The notes beneath the pieces were generated by a model. The model searched no databases and was not told the origin of the DNA. It saw only the letters and a program-made list of their open reading frames with translations. Both the position numbers and the translations under genes were made by a program. A stretch of DNA of 64,000 bases, taken from Anagrus nilaparvatae (lineage: Eukaryota; Arthropoda; Insecta; Hymenoptera; Mymaridae). Within the stretch, counting starts at the first letter, position 1; each line of letters starts with the position of its first letter. The stretch is from positions 560,501-624,500 of the forward strand of contig JAKSXM010000231.1 in NCBI GenBank assembly GCA_022575985.1. The letters are read 5' to 3'. Of the stretch, positions 46,426-57,311 are shown piece after piece.

Positions 46426-46925
46426 CTAGTAATTACCAGAAAAAGAATGACGTACGTAATAAACGTCCCCATAATCACAAGAATAAGCATCACTTCCTTC
46501 AAAAATTTAGTCGGTAAAATTAATTCCTTTTACTTTTGAGAATATTTGATTAGTCTTAACACATGGAGGCAATTCGTCACTATAAACTTCATGCATAAGA
46601 TAACTCTTCCCTTTAATAGCAAAAAATGCACACCCGTTGAATTTTCAATCATCAAATGTCATACAATTGTTGAGTTTATCGTCATAATCGTCATTTCTTT
46701 AGACCTTCAATTGTCGATTCATTATTGTTTTCGTAAACAGACTTGTAATCAGTATAAATAATTTCTCTGAAAAATTAATTCTGAGAGATCTCCGTTTACT
46801 ACATGAAAATCAGCTTTATGATCAAATATTCGCTTTGCAACTTTTTTGTTATAGCCCCAGCAATGAACACATCTGGTTTCAGCATTCGGATCTTTGTCTC
46901 GGATACCAATTATTCATAATATTCT
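46425..46925 (-). pseudogene. Metallophosphoesterase pseudogene, copy 2
   Basis: Read on the minus strand, it starts 'RDKDPNAETRCVHCWGYNKK', then 'KRIFDHKADFHVVNGDLSE', then a frame-disturbed stretch with 'DDYDDKLNNCMTF' and 'NGCAFFAIKGKSYLMHEVYS', and ends with 'YSCDYGDVYYV'. It is colinear with the first two thirds of the copy at 16647 and has independent stops and indels. At its 5' side (46905-46945) a fragment similar to the family C-terminus ('ALFRGEYYE') precedes it, out of order, as if two copies had been joined head to tail. Confidence 0.68.
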
Positions 46926-46948
46926 CCTCTAAATAAAGCTTCATCTAG

Positions 46949-47057
46949 ATTATAACATAACATCTTAAAACGTTCATGATGTTCCTCTATCGTTTTAGCG
47001 AAGATTAGAATGTCGTCTATGTACACCATACAAACTTTTCCGATCAAATCTCTTAAT
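46949..47057 (-). mobile_element. Ty3/gypsy reverse transcriptase fragment
   Basis: The minus strand encodes 'GKVCMVYIDDILIFAKTIEE' and 'HHERFKML'. YIDDILIFxKTxEEH is the catalytic core (motif 5 and following) of gypsy-type RTs. Only about 35 residues remain, fused to the phosphoesterase remnant. Confidence 0.8.
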
Positions 47058-47314
47058 ACCAAAGACCAAACACTGTTAGAGACCAAAGACTGTTACAAGG
47101 ACCAAATGGAAATTTCAAAAGTCTAAAAAAATTCAAAATAAAGAATAAAGAGACAGTTGAATCAGGAAAAATCTAGAAAAAGATAGCCTAAACAATTCTT
47201 AATGATTAATTTCGCTTTGATTTAAACTACGATTCCCTTTTTCGATTTTTTGAGCGAATTTTCTTGTTGACAATTCGAAAATTTCGCTTCTAAACTTTCT
47301 ATAAGTTTTTGTTT

Positions 47315-48103
47315 TTATTTTTCACAGTCTTCGTAGGTTATATAATTTTTTTCTCTATCCCAATTAAGCCAAATAGACTTGGTTACCGGCGTTAATTCCT
47401 CGGCCTTCTCGACTTCTTGTAGAAATAACTTTCTCTTACTTTTCCTGTAACTGGTCAGCGTAGAAGGGAGTTGCCTTACCCACTCTCTCGTTCTTCGTTG
47501 AGCCTCTTTGGCTAAACTTTTAAATTCTTCCTTGCTGTTGATTTTATGTTCAACCACCATTTGTTCCTTGGCCCTCTTTAGCTTCACCATAGAGCGAGTT
47601 CTCTTTTGAGTTAGACCCTTTTGAGTTGCTTTTAAAGGATGGCTAGCTGATTGTTTGTTTTGGCTTCGCGACTCCTTTCCCCTTAAATATTCTTCTTGGA
47701 CCTTTCTTCTTAGATCACTATTAAGAGTTTGGAACTCCTGAGCCGTGCCGATATCTATCAGTCCTAAAATGACTGCCTGGGTGGCAACCTTTGATTTGCC
47801 TTTCAGACGTCTGAGGGCCCTTTTACAACCGCCGCGTGTCTTTTTCTTCTTCTCAGGGAGTGCCTTCTGAACTTCTAACAGTCTTTTGGTATTCTCGATT
47901 GTCCGAGCGGTAAAAACTGTCAAGATGTTCGTGAGGGTTTTAAGGGAGTTATCTAAACCCTCGCTTTTGATAGTCAAATTGTTTCCTTGATGTGCTAATG
48001 CGCTAGTTAATTTCGCTAATCCTTTAATCGGGTTACCAAGCGCCCCCGGACGGGTATCAATTCTAATGATCTTGTTAAAGCTGTTATTTACGTTTGATGA
48101 CAC
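47315..48103 (-). CDS. Uncharacterised basic coiled-coil-like protein, possibly a retroelement product
   Basis: This open frame of 262 codons has no recognised domain. The N-terminal 90 residues are mixed hydrophobic/polar with heptad-like spacing ('LDNSLKTLTNILTVFTARTI'). A strongly basic segment follows ('EKKKKTRGGCKRALRRLKGK'), then a long Lys/Arg/Glu-rich region with 'SMVKLKRAKEQM' and an 'EAQRRTREWVRQL' stretch, consistent with helical or nucleic-acid-binding structure. There is no ATG near the start: the first codon is GTG, immediately preceded by 'aaatttttaaattttag', which looks like a 3' splice acceptor. It may therefore be a second exon. It lies between a solo LTR (48287) and a gypsy RT fragment (46949) on the same strand, so a retroelement origin is plausible but unproven. 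GC content is higher than in its surroundings. Confidence 0.5.
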   Translation of the reverse strand: MSSNVNNSFNKIIRIDTRPGALGNPIKGLAKLTSALAHQGNNLTIKSEGLDNSLKTLTNILTVFTARTIENTKRLLEVQKALPEKKKKTRGGCKRALRRLKGKSKVATQAVILGLIDIGTAQEFQTLNSDLRRKVQEEYLRGKESRSQNKQSASHPLKATQKGLTQKRTRSMVKLKRAKEQMVVEHKINSKEEFKSLAKEAQRRTREWVRQLPSTLTSYRKSKRKLFLQEVEKAEELTPVTKSIWLNWDREKNYITYEDCEK

Positions 48104-48286
48104 TAAAATTTAAAAATAAATTTTCCAATTAATAACTAGTGGTCTTTCCTCCCCGCTTAACTTTTAGGTTAGACGAAAATTAATTGTTGAGATAGAAAAA
48201 TAGTAATGAGTGGTTCATGCGAAGGCGAAGTCCAATTTCTTAAATAATTATGGATGACAAAGTTAATTTCTTAATTTCTTCGATAC

Positions 48287-49039
48287 TGTAACAATCAGTT
48301 TTAGCTGATGTATACAATTTTAATTCTGATTTTAGGAAGATTGTCCAATTCTTCCAGGGCTTGTAACTAGCTAATGTTTCAGAGAATTTACTCAAAATGA
48401 TGTATTGATTTAACTTTTCTTTTGTTACGTCTATGTTTATACCAGAAAAGCGTGTGAAATTATTATTAATGCGATTACCTTATTTGCCTTGCGTCTAAGT
48501 GACACTAAACGGCGGGAAAGGATTAGGTTCAAATCAATTTAAGATAATTAATTAATAACTACTTTTATTTCTATTATTTACTTATTAGTTTATAATTTGT
48601 CTTATAATAACTTACAACGTGCTTACTATGATTACTACTTAAGGTCCAACTGGAAGTCCTTAATTTGTTAAAATTTGAATCTAGGCTTAACTTAATTCTA
48701 TCAAGGTTAAAGGTTCTTCCCTTGAGTTTTCTTTTCCATTTTTATATTAAAAATAAAATTTTCCAATGATAAAAAAAAACTCGCAAGTGAAAATTAAAAT
48801 CTTGCCTGAATTTTTCTAGTTGCTTCATATTACCCAGAATAGAATCGTTTTTCTCGCAAATGAAAGTTGGAGTTCTATTCCGCAAGCTAGAAAAATATTT
48901 TCCGTTGTGTCCATAAATTTCCTCAGTGAAAAAGAAAATATCTGAAAAATTTTTTGAATTTAGATACACTGAAAAAATTTATGGTGCACTAAGCCTTGCG
49001 CCACACGGGAAAAATTTCTGAGCGGCCGAGGACGTTACA
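48287..49039 (-). mobile_element. Solo LTR A (753 bp) with 4-bp target duplication
   Basis: It begins 'tgtaacaatcagttttagct' and ends 'gcggccgaggacgttaca' (TG...CA). 'atac' lies directly outside both ends (48283-48286 and 49040-49043). It is shared with the longer LTRs B and C. A 4-bp duplication fits Ty3/gypsy elements. The orientation is taken from the nearby minus-strand gag. The ORF at 48742-48969 is LTR sequence. Confidence 0.8.
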
Positions 49040-49157
49040 ATACTTGATCAAAACAAGTCAGTATAACTTTTTGAACTTAAAAATGTTTTAATAATTTTAA
49101 ATGTTTGACAACGTCATTTTGACGTAACTTGATGGGCTTGTGCAGTTGTGCCCTAAT

Positions 49158-49900
49158 TTATTTTTCACTGTTGATTATAAATAAGCTTTCAAGCTCCGTA
49201 GCCGCCAAAGTTGAGACTTTTGAGTTTTGTCCCCATTGAGACTTTTGTTCAGAATGATAAAGTCTACAACATGTCCAAAATTGCGATTTCAATTCAATTG
49301 CAATTTCAATTTCAATTCCAATTTCAACCATTGCCCTTAAGGTTGCTGGGTGTCCTATCTGTTGTTTAATTTCTTTTTTTAACCCTCTTTTGAAACACTC
49401 CATGGCCGATTCGTTAGTTGAATTTCTAAAGGCTTCTAGAGCTTCGGCTGTAGGCGAGGAGCTTATCCTGAAGGTGTCAATGATTCTTATTACTAATTCT
49501 TTTACTTTGTTTGCGTAAGAAATTACATTTTCTTCCTTTCTTTGCAGCATCATACCAAGTGAACCTTGTAACTGCAGAATAGAGCTTGAGGTGTGATAAT
49601 ATTCCTTCAAGTACTGTTTAAATTCTTCAAGAGTGTTAAATTGTTTCTCCTGCGATAAACTTACGGACTTCACCTTCTAATTTACTCCTTAAAAGTCTAA
49701 CAAGAACCAGTTCTAAATTTGGGTCGACCATGGAAAAGACCAAATAACAACCTTCAAGGAAACCTCCCAATGGGATGTTATATCCATCCTGCATAGCTAT
49801 GTTATGGTGCTCCACTTTTTCCGCCTGAAGCAACGATAAAAGTCGTATTTGATTTGAATATCACTTGGTGGTGCTGGGGTGCTCCCAAGTTTCGCCTCCA
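49158..49900 (-). pseudogene. Frameshifted LTR-retrotransposon gag
   Basis: The first part (about 49900-49640) encodes 'GFLEGCYLVFSMVDPNLELV' followed by 'LVRLLRSKLEGEVRKFI'. The second (49673-49270, another frame) encodes 'FNTLEEFKQYLKEYYHTSSS' then 'QLQGSLGMMLQRKEENVISY' and 'ANKVKELVIRI'. This is the usual capsid-domain order of gypsy-type gag proteins in insects. A frameshift near 49640 separates the halves. The last about 30 residues (49185-49275) are not gag but a piece of the repeat found at 51090-51190. No pol follows before LTR A. It is a dead remnant. Confidence 0.78.
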
Positions 49901-50394
49901 ATTTTTCTCCTACGGCGTTTCCTTACAATAGTATGTTAACCTGTTACATGTAAATCGCCGATTCTTTTTGTGATGTCAACAATACAACTTTTACTGATTT
50001 AGTCAGTTTTTCTTATAACAATTGTTTAATTACTTAATAATATTTATTTATAAAGTTAAACTTAATATTAATTTAAATTTATTTATAATTAAAGTTCAGT
50101 TAATTTAAAAATTTTCAAAATCTATAAATAAGTGAGATTTAAAATAACACTTGGTATTTTTCTACAACTCCTATATATAATGTTTGAGGTAACGTAATTT
50201 GTTTAATTAATTTATTTAATTTATCTATTGTTATTTACTGTTATTATATTCATTTGTTAATTAATGATTTTGGAGACTTGGTTTGGCTGAGATGCGGATG
50301 GAGCAAAACCCCAAAAATGTACAAGTGAAAATATGAATTTAGGTATTTTAAGCTTTAAAGGACTTCGCACAAAAATATAAGATTTTGCCTTTCA
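49901..50394. other. Probable retroelement leader, no gene
   Basis: AT-rich sequence upstream of gag on the minus strand, before the hairpin at 50395. No coding region recognised. Confidence 0.4.
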
Positions 50395-51203
50395 GTCAAA
50401 TTGGCCGAATTTTGGATATATTGTAGATTTTATCATTCTGAACAAAAGTCTCAATTGTCACAAAGCTCAAAATTCTCAACTGTGGCGGCTACGGAGCGTG
50501 AAAGCTCCAAAGCTCCATCATGGCAAGATCGCTTCAAAAACTCTTTCATTTTTAAAGTATACCTTTATGTTTTTGAGGTCACTCATTCCTAATCTGATGT
50601 CAAATTGACATTATTGAATGTTGGCAGCTGTCAACTAGCTGTCAAATTGACAACAGAATACAAAAAACTTAAAATAATCATTTCGCAATATGTTTTCGAG
50701 GTTGCTGAGTTCAAATTTGATGTCATAATAACAAAGTTGACAGTTGGAAGCTGTCAACTAGCTGTCAAATTGGCCACAGAATACAAAAATATTAAAATAA
50801 TAATTTCACCATATGTTTTCGAGGTTACAGCTAAATGAAAGCTGACAGCTATCAACTATGTCATTTTATCATCACTTTTGAGCTCAGAAACCTCGAAAAA
50901 ATATAGTAAAATCATTATTTTAAGTTTTTTGTATTCTGTTGTCATTTTGACAGCTAGTTGACAGCTTCCAACTGTCAGCTTTGTCATTATGACACCAGAT
51001 TTGGAATTAGCGACCTTAAAAACATAAAGTTATACTTTAAAAATAAAAGAAAAAAGGTTTTGAAGCGATCTTGCCATGGTGGAGCTTTGGAGCTTTCAAG
51101 CTCCGTAGCCGCCAAAGTTGAGACTTTTGAGCTTTGTGCCCATTGAGACTTTTGTTCAGAATGATAAAGTCTACAACATATCCAAAATTCGGCCGATTTT
51201 GAC
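50395..51203. mobile_element. Hairpin element of about 809 bp with internal 'gctgtcaactagctgtcaa' repeats
   Basis: The ends 'gtcaaattggccgaattttgg' and the complement of 'ccaaaattcggccgattttgac' pair, and pairing continues through 'agatcgcttcaaaaac' against 'gttttgaagcgatct'. Near the centre are repeats around 'gctgtcaactagctgtcaaa' (about 50625, 50750 and inverted at 50945), spaced about 125 bp. Several frames are open on the plus strand, but all are arm sequence. A piece of the right end is fused to gag at 49185-49275. Confidence 0.82.
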
Positions 51204-51670
51204 GTTTTATTTTACTTGTAATAACTATTTGCGCATTGAACTTACTACAAAGTGTTAAGATAAGGACTATTTTGTGCGCTGTTTTGAAAATTTTATAATT
51301 TTATAATTTAAAATTTTATAATTTTTTGTATTTTTTAATTCTTCGAAGACTTTAGAATAGTTATTTTAACATTTGTTTTACTTTTGAACTTAATTAATTA
51401 TATGTATATATTCAGGTATTTTGGAAAAACTTGAACGAGTTGCTTAAATTTTTACTATTCATACAAAGAAAAATAAAGTGAAAAATAAAATAATGCATAA
51501 ACTTGTTAACTCTTTAGCTCACTAATTAAGTGAATCTGATTGAAAAACTATAGTTTCGCACTATTTTTATGTAAAAATAAAATTGAAGAAAAGTGAAAAA
51601 TAAAATTACTTTTATTTTGGGCAATTTTCTGAAATTTTAGCTAATTAACACTCGTCCACAATGGATGCCA
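51204..51670. other. Retroelement internal region with a possible primer-binding site
   Basis: AT-rich. At its right edge the minus strand reads 'TGGCATCCATTGTGGACGAG' directly after LTR B, a position and 'TGG' start expected of a tRNA primer-binding site. Part of it ('atgcca') is also the apparent target duplication of LTR B, so the two readings compete. Confidence 0.35.
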
Positions 51671-52960
51671 TGTAACAATCAGTTTTGGCTGATTGTACAA
51701 TTAATTTTTTGTTTTAGGAAGGTTGTCCAGGCCTTCCAGGGATTGTAACCAGCTAATATTTCAGAAAAGTTACTCAAAACGTTTGATTGAATTAACCTTT
51801 CTAGTATAATAATAAGATGGTACTTACTTTTGTTTAAGTTGAATGAGCTGGTAAATTTAAAGAATTTGAATGAACAATAAAAATTATGTTTAAACTTTAG
51901 TTTATTTATAACTTAAACTTTTCTATAATTTAAGTTAAGTGAGAAAAATAATTTCTAACACTGAGTTTATTTTTTTATAAAGATTAAAATTAAGTTCAAC
52001 GATTTACAATTGTACTTGGATGGTGGTTGATCTAGAATGTCTTTCTTAGGCAAAAACATGGGTATTTAAGCACTTCAAATCCTGATAACACCGCGCTCCC
52101 CTCTTGATAAAAATCAGGAGTGGGTTGCGGGTTTATCATGATATCTAGTCCCAGAGTTTGCCCAAGAGGGGAATATTTTGTCTATTCATCACACGCATAG
52201 ATCATACGTTGTTTTCTTATCAACGCGTGTAATGAACGTGATATTTCAAAACGATGGGTTTCACATAAAGTTTGTTTTTATGGAATGGAAAAATTCAATT
52301 TATCTGACCCATTGTTTTTACGTTAATCCTTGACCTAATTTTATTTTCCCATGACAAATTACCTTAAAACTCTTTTTCTCTTTTAAGCTTATTATAGGTT
52401 TCTTTAAAGTAATTTATTCATGGAATTAAGACTTAAAATTTATGAAATTAAAAACTTGACTTTCCATGAAATTTTCTTCATGAAAAATCTCTTTTCGAAT
52501 AATTTGAAAAGTCAAAACTTAATGATATAACTTAGTTATAAAATCTTAAGCCCTTTCAAAATTTGGTTCTCTTTTAACTTTCACGTATTGAAGTTTTTAT
52601 GAACCAAATTCTGAACCTGGGTTTAACTTAATTTTATCAAGGTTTAATGTTTTTCCCTCGAGCTTTCCTTGCCTTATTTTGAATTTTCAAATGGCAAAAA
52701 AAACTCGCAAGTGAAAATCAAAACCTGGCTTAGACTTTTCTAGTTGCTTCATATTACCCAAAATGGAATCGTTTTTCTCGCAATTGAAATTTTAAGTTTT
52801 ATTCCACAATCTAGAAAAGTATTTCCCGTTGTGCCCATAAATTTCCTCAGTGAAAGAAAATATCTGAAAAATTTTGAATTTATATACATTGAAAAATTTT
52901 ATAGGGCACTAAGCCTTGCGCTACACGGGGAAAAATTTCTGAGCGGCTGAGGACGTTACA
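51671..52960 (-). mobile_element. LTR B (1290 bp)
   Basis: It begins 'tgtaacaatcagttttggct' and ends 'gctgaggacgttaca', like LTR A, but has about 540 bp more in the middle. 'atgcca' stands immediately outside both ends (51665-51670; 52961-52966). It is separated from LTR C by only seven bases. It is either a solo LTR inserted at the junction of LTR C and its internal region, or a tandem arrangement from recombination. The frame at 52744-52950 is not a gene. Confidence 0.75.
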
Positions 52961-52967
52961 ATGCCAA

Positions 52968-54442
52968 TGTAATATCAGATTTTAAGCTGACTAATACAAA
53001 TTAATTTGGATTTAGGAAGGTTGTCCAAGTCTTCCAGCGCTTTAATTAGCTTGATTTACTGAAAAAAGTACTCAAAATTGTTTATTGAATTACTTTTTTT
53101 TTTATAAAGATAAATGTTACTTATATTGTTGCTGTTATCATATTAAAGTTGAAATGTTATTTTTATATTGTTGCTGTTATCAAATTAAAGTACAAATGAG
53201 TAGAAATTGTTAACTGGATATCAAATTTGAAATAAATTGAATTCACTTTAATTGTTTACTAAAAATTTAATTTATTTAAGAAGAACTTTTTAAGTTTTAA
53301 AATTTAGTTGAGGAATTTGAGGAAGTTAAAATTAATGAACACTTTACTTTTTATAAAATTTAAAATTTTAAATTTATTAAGTCATTAATTTAAAAATTAA
53401 GTTCAAAGATTTTTAAGTACGTATATACGTGTTACCGGTTTTTGATGTTACTTCAAGAAGGTCTTTACTCGGCAAAAACACGAGTATTTAAGCAATAAAA
53501 ATTGTGATAAGACCGTCCTCCCACCGCTTCAACCCCTCCCAATAAAAATCAGGCTTAGGAGTGGGTTGAGGGTCTTAGCATAGTTACTACCTAGTCCTAG
53601 AGTTTGTCTAAGAGAGGAAATATTTTCTCGACTCATCGCACGCATAGATCAGATGTTGTTTTTCGTATCACAAATTTTAATGAGTCGACAACATATTAAA
53701 TTTCAAAACAATGGGTTTTACATAAATAAATAATTTTTATTATTGAACCCATTATTTTTACGTTAATTTGAACTTAATTTTCTTATTTTCCATGGATAAA
53801 TTACTTTAAACCCCTTTTCTTTTGGTTTAAGCTAGTTATGAGTTTCTTTCAAAATAATTTATTCATGAAACTAAAAACTAAAAATTAATTATACGAAAAA
53901 TAGATCTTTCATGTAAAAGTTTTTCTTTATGAAAAATCCTTTTCCAGGAAAAAGAAAAATTAATTTTCTATTTTCCTTGAAAAATTACTGCTAAGATTAG
54001 AATTAAATTATAAAATTTTATGCCTTTTCAAAACTTAGTTTTTAAAACATTCAAATATTAAAATTTGCAATGAACTAAATTCTGAATTGAGGCTTCATTT
54101 AATCATATCAAGATTAAATTTTCCTCCCTTGAAGTCTCTTTGTCATTTTCTATTTAAGAATAAAATTTTGCAAAGACAAAAAAAACTCACAAGTGAATTT
54201 AAACCTTGGCTAACTTTTTCTAGTTGCTTTATAATACCTAAAAACGAAATCGTTTTTCTCGCAAGTGAAAATTTAGGTTTTATTATGCAAGCTAGAAAAA
54301 TATTTTCTGCTGTGTCTCCAAATTTTCTCAGTGGAAGAAAATATATGAAAAGATTTTTGAATCTATCTACACTGAAAAAATTTTACAAAGCACTAAGCTT
54401 TGTGCTACACGGAAAAATTTTTGAGCGGCCGAGGACGTTACA
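52968..54442 (-). mobile_element. LTR C (1475 bp)
   Basis: It begins 'tgtaatatcagattttaagc' and ends 'gagcggccgaggacgttaca', colinear with LTR B ('gaaggttgtccaagtcttcc', 'acgtcatagatcagatg'-like and 'aaactcacaagtgaa' blocks) but clearly diverged. No matching flanks were seen. If LTR B is an insertion, C would be the 5' LTR of the minus-strand gag element. The 120-codon plus frame at 54087 is LTR sequence. Confidence 0.7.
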
Positions 54443-54519
54443 TACTTAAGCTTTTTGCTGATACTTCTATAATGCTATAGAAAAAAATTAAAACCGGGAA
54501 TTGCAAATCTGATACTATT

Positions 54520-55235
54520 TAGAAAGCTATACAATCTTTGCTTAAGCTATGTTTTATTATAAAATTGACCACATAAAATTATAATCATCAAAATTTAAAT
54601 ACTAGAGAAATTTATGACAAGTTGCAATTAGCATTTTGAAAAAAGATGAATTTTTCAAAATCTTGGTAGGCACCGTCATGTTTATATTTTTTCTAAATCT
54701 GCTTTACTGATCATACAAATATTGAAATTCATAAAAAGTAGGTGTAAGAAGCTTATATCTGGAAAATTTTTTATATTGTTTGAAAACCTGTTATGTAATA
54801 CTAAGAATGGTGTTTCAACTTATTAAATTAAAGCATACTTTAAACTAAGTTAAGCCTAGTTTTTTTATCATTCACTAGTTCATCTGTATCTTGTGGCCAA
54901 AAGGGTCCAGAAAAAAAGAGTGTACACTAACATGTTAAGATTAAAATTTATTTTATTTCATAATAATATTCATAATAGATCTACTCTTTGATAAATACTT
55001 TAAATTATGGGCTATAAATGTTATAAGATGAAATTTTATGGCCTAATCAAAAATTTAATATGAGCAAAAGTATATTTCAAAATACTGATATGCATTAACT
55101 TAATAATGTTTCTAAAACTTTGAGAAATCTAAGTATAATTAGAACATGAGTTCATCTGAATCTGAACTTTCACCGTCCAGAAAACAAGAGTTTTCAGATT
55201 AAAATGTATTTAATTTCGTTACAATATTCCTAATT
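54520..55235 (-). repeat. Dispersed repeat R1, copy 4 (inverted)
   Basis: 54535-54680 is the complement of about 13800-13950. 55012-55045 carries a decayed GGCC motif ('gggctataaatgttataag'). 55143-55235 matches 17520-17625. Confidence 0.7.
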
Positions 55236-55247
55236 GGTCTACTTTTT

Positions 55248-55465
55248 ATTAATTGTGAGTCTATACATAACAGACATAATCTAAAGTTACAATATCATAT
55301 TCAAATGTTTTAAATAAATTTAGTTTAATTATAATACAGACATGATGATAGGAATTAATTCCTGAAACTAGTCGTCTAATTATTATACAAAAACAAGTTG
55401 TAAAAAGAAGAATCAATAAATAAATTAAAATAAATATGTTTTGATTTAATTAATTAAAAGTATCA
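55248..55465 (+). mobile_element. Penelope 3' tail, extremely truncated copy 3
   Basis: This 218-bp stretch is the reverse complement of the terminal part of the elements at 7100 and 19613 (from 'attgtgagtctatac' to 'taattaattaaaagtatca'), so here the element reads on the plus strand. Only 3' UTR remains. It shares the element's exact 3' end, as expected of target-primed insertion with early 5' termination. Confidence 0.85.
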
Positions 55466-55479
55466 TATATTTAAACTTT

Positions 55480-56425
55480 TGGGCTATAAAAGTTATGAGA
55501 TGAAATTTTTTGGCCTTAGCTATGTAAAATTTAATTTAAGCACAAGTATACAGCACAAGTAAACAACAAATTTTCCTTATAGTGCTTCTGATAAAGATTA
55601 AATACTGATATGGATTTAATTAATAATGTTTTCATAACTTTAATAAATTAAAGTATAATTAGAACTAATTTAATAAAATGTATTCACTCAGTGCAGGTAG
55701 GCGTAGCGATGAAAAAATCTATCAAAGCGCTCATGGTGGCAGGCTCTGAACTAGCTATTCAGGGCTTTTAATACTGTTTAACATGGAACATGAAAAAAAA
55801 ATCAAGTAATTTTAAAAATTTTCATTATTTTTCCAAATTTAAGTATCTAAAAGCATTTAAATAATAGTAGATTTTATTTATACACTTAAAAATAGTAACA
55901 AGATAATTTTTATTTTAATAAAATTAACAGAAAATAAAATTATAGTAAGGAATGTCAATACAACCAAAATCACACATAACCAACGTAATTTACAAAAACT
56001 ATTAATATTTTTAAAATTTATTTAAATAGACTATTTTATTTTTATTGAATATTATAAAACAAATTATTTGGAATCATTTCATAAAAATTACTTAAAAAAA
56101 TATTATTTAATTACTTTATAATTACAATTTTTAGTTTATTTCCATATGCTTTACATTATAAAAGCCCCGAATAGAAGGAGGGGTACCACGTAATTAAGCA
56201 TAAACCTCCCATCCTACACTGAGCGAATAAATTAAATTGACTGTAATAAAAATTTAGGTACAAAATTTCAAATTAATCACACTGCCACTGATATAAAACA
56301 TTGTTCTGTATATAATTTAATGAAAGCTAAAATAGTTAATATAAAACAGATTACTCCTCCTCCCCACTCCTTTCTTAATGAATGTATATGATCAAAACTG
56401 TAGAGAGAATCATTATACTGTAACG
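55480..56425 (-). repeat. Dispersed repeat R1, copy 5 (inverted), split by a DNA element
   Basis: 55490-55680 and 56228-56420 together match 17640-18040. The interruption at 55685-56225 is described separately. Confidence 0.75.
55685..56225. mobile_element. Non-autonomous DNA element, 541 bp, with about 90-bp imperfect terminal inverted repeats
   Basis: The left end 'cactcagtgcaggtaggcg' and the complement of the right end ('cgctcagtgtaggatggga') pair, as do 'attcagggcttttaatac' and 'ataaaagccccgaata'. The insertion is inferred because the uninterrupted repeat at about 17836 reads straight through. The interior is AT-rich with no ORF. Superfamily not assigned. Confidence 0.7.
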
Positions 56426-56432
56426 ATGTGAA

Positions 56433-56775
56433 AAAATCTTCAGGATTTTATTGAAGAAACTAAAAATAAAAAATATATGTTTTTAATGCATTTTAATATT
56501 CAATCGTTGGAAGCAAAATTTAATAACTTCAATATAACAAATAAAAGTTTTACATTTATATAATACACATGGCTACGATATAATATATAATGAAAATAAA
56601 ATATCTATTACTGATTGTACCTTAATTTACATTAATAAAGATCTAAATTATGAAAACAAAATCATCAATATTGGCGATATAAAGGCTGACAAGATTTCTT
56701 TTAATGATGAAGTTATTATTGCACTGTATCGCAATCATAATGCCAATATATCAGTAGATAGACTATGTATGTTTT
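56433..56775 (+). mobile_element. Non-LTR retrotransposon endonuclease fragment
   Basis: Plus-strand translation gives 'FLMHFNIQSLEAKFNNF' then, after one stop/frame change, 'HGYDIIYNENKISITDCTLI' and 'YINKDLNYENKIINIGDIKA', ending 'ISFNDEVIIALYRNHNANIS'. The N-terminal H-x-N-I-x-S-L, a mid GYxxxYN...IYI block, and VIIALYR correspond to the APE-type endonuclease of jockey/CR1-like elements. The RT is missing. Confidence 0.7.
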
Positions 56776-57300
56776 AGCCACTTTTTGGGTGGGGATAGAG
56801 GGTGTCATGGTGGGGGTAATGGCTTATATTAAATTGATACTTTTATGACCATGTGAAAATGTACGTGAGACTTCCACCTCCCCTTTTTTCTTTAATGTAT
56901 CTTTGACATTATTCAATTTTACACATCTATGTGTATGTGTATGTATATGTGCGTGGGTGTGTGTTACATTAATAATATTTTTATTTAATTAATTCATTAT
57001 TACATGTAAATTGAAAAAATAAATTTTTTATTATTTTTTTTTTGAGAGATATTTTAAGATACAAAGGTCAAATGTTTTCTTTTTTATAAAAATATTTTGA
57101 TTTCCATATTAGACATTTCTATAAATTAAAAAATATAAGTTCATATGTTTTTTCATTAAAAAAATATTTATTTAGTCATATCATTATTTATATTTTAAAG
57201 TATGATAAATATTACAGATGGTTGATAAAGGTGATTGAAATGAAAAAAAAAACGATTTATTTTTTTAAAAATATGTTTATTGAAAAAAAATACATTTTTA
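56776..57300. other. Flank or left end region of the Polinton, no gene
   Basis: Contains a GT-rich microsatellite (about 56925-56965) and long A/T runs. The left terminal inverted repeat of the Polinton may lie here, but I cannot define it because the other end is outside the window. Confidence 0.4.
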
Positions 57301-57311
57301 ATTATTTTTAT

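Noticed and set aside
48742..48969. LTR-internal ORFs at 48742, 52744 and 54087 as genes
   Set aside because: All three lie at equivalent positions in LTRs A, B and C and drift in frame; they are repeat sequence.
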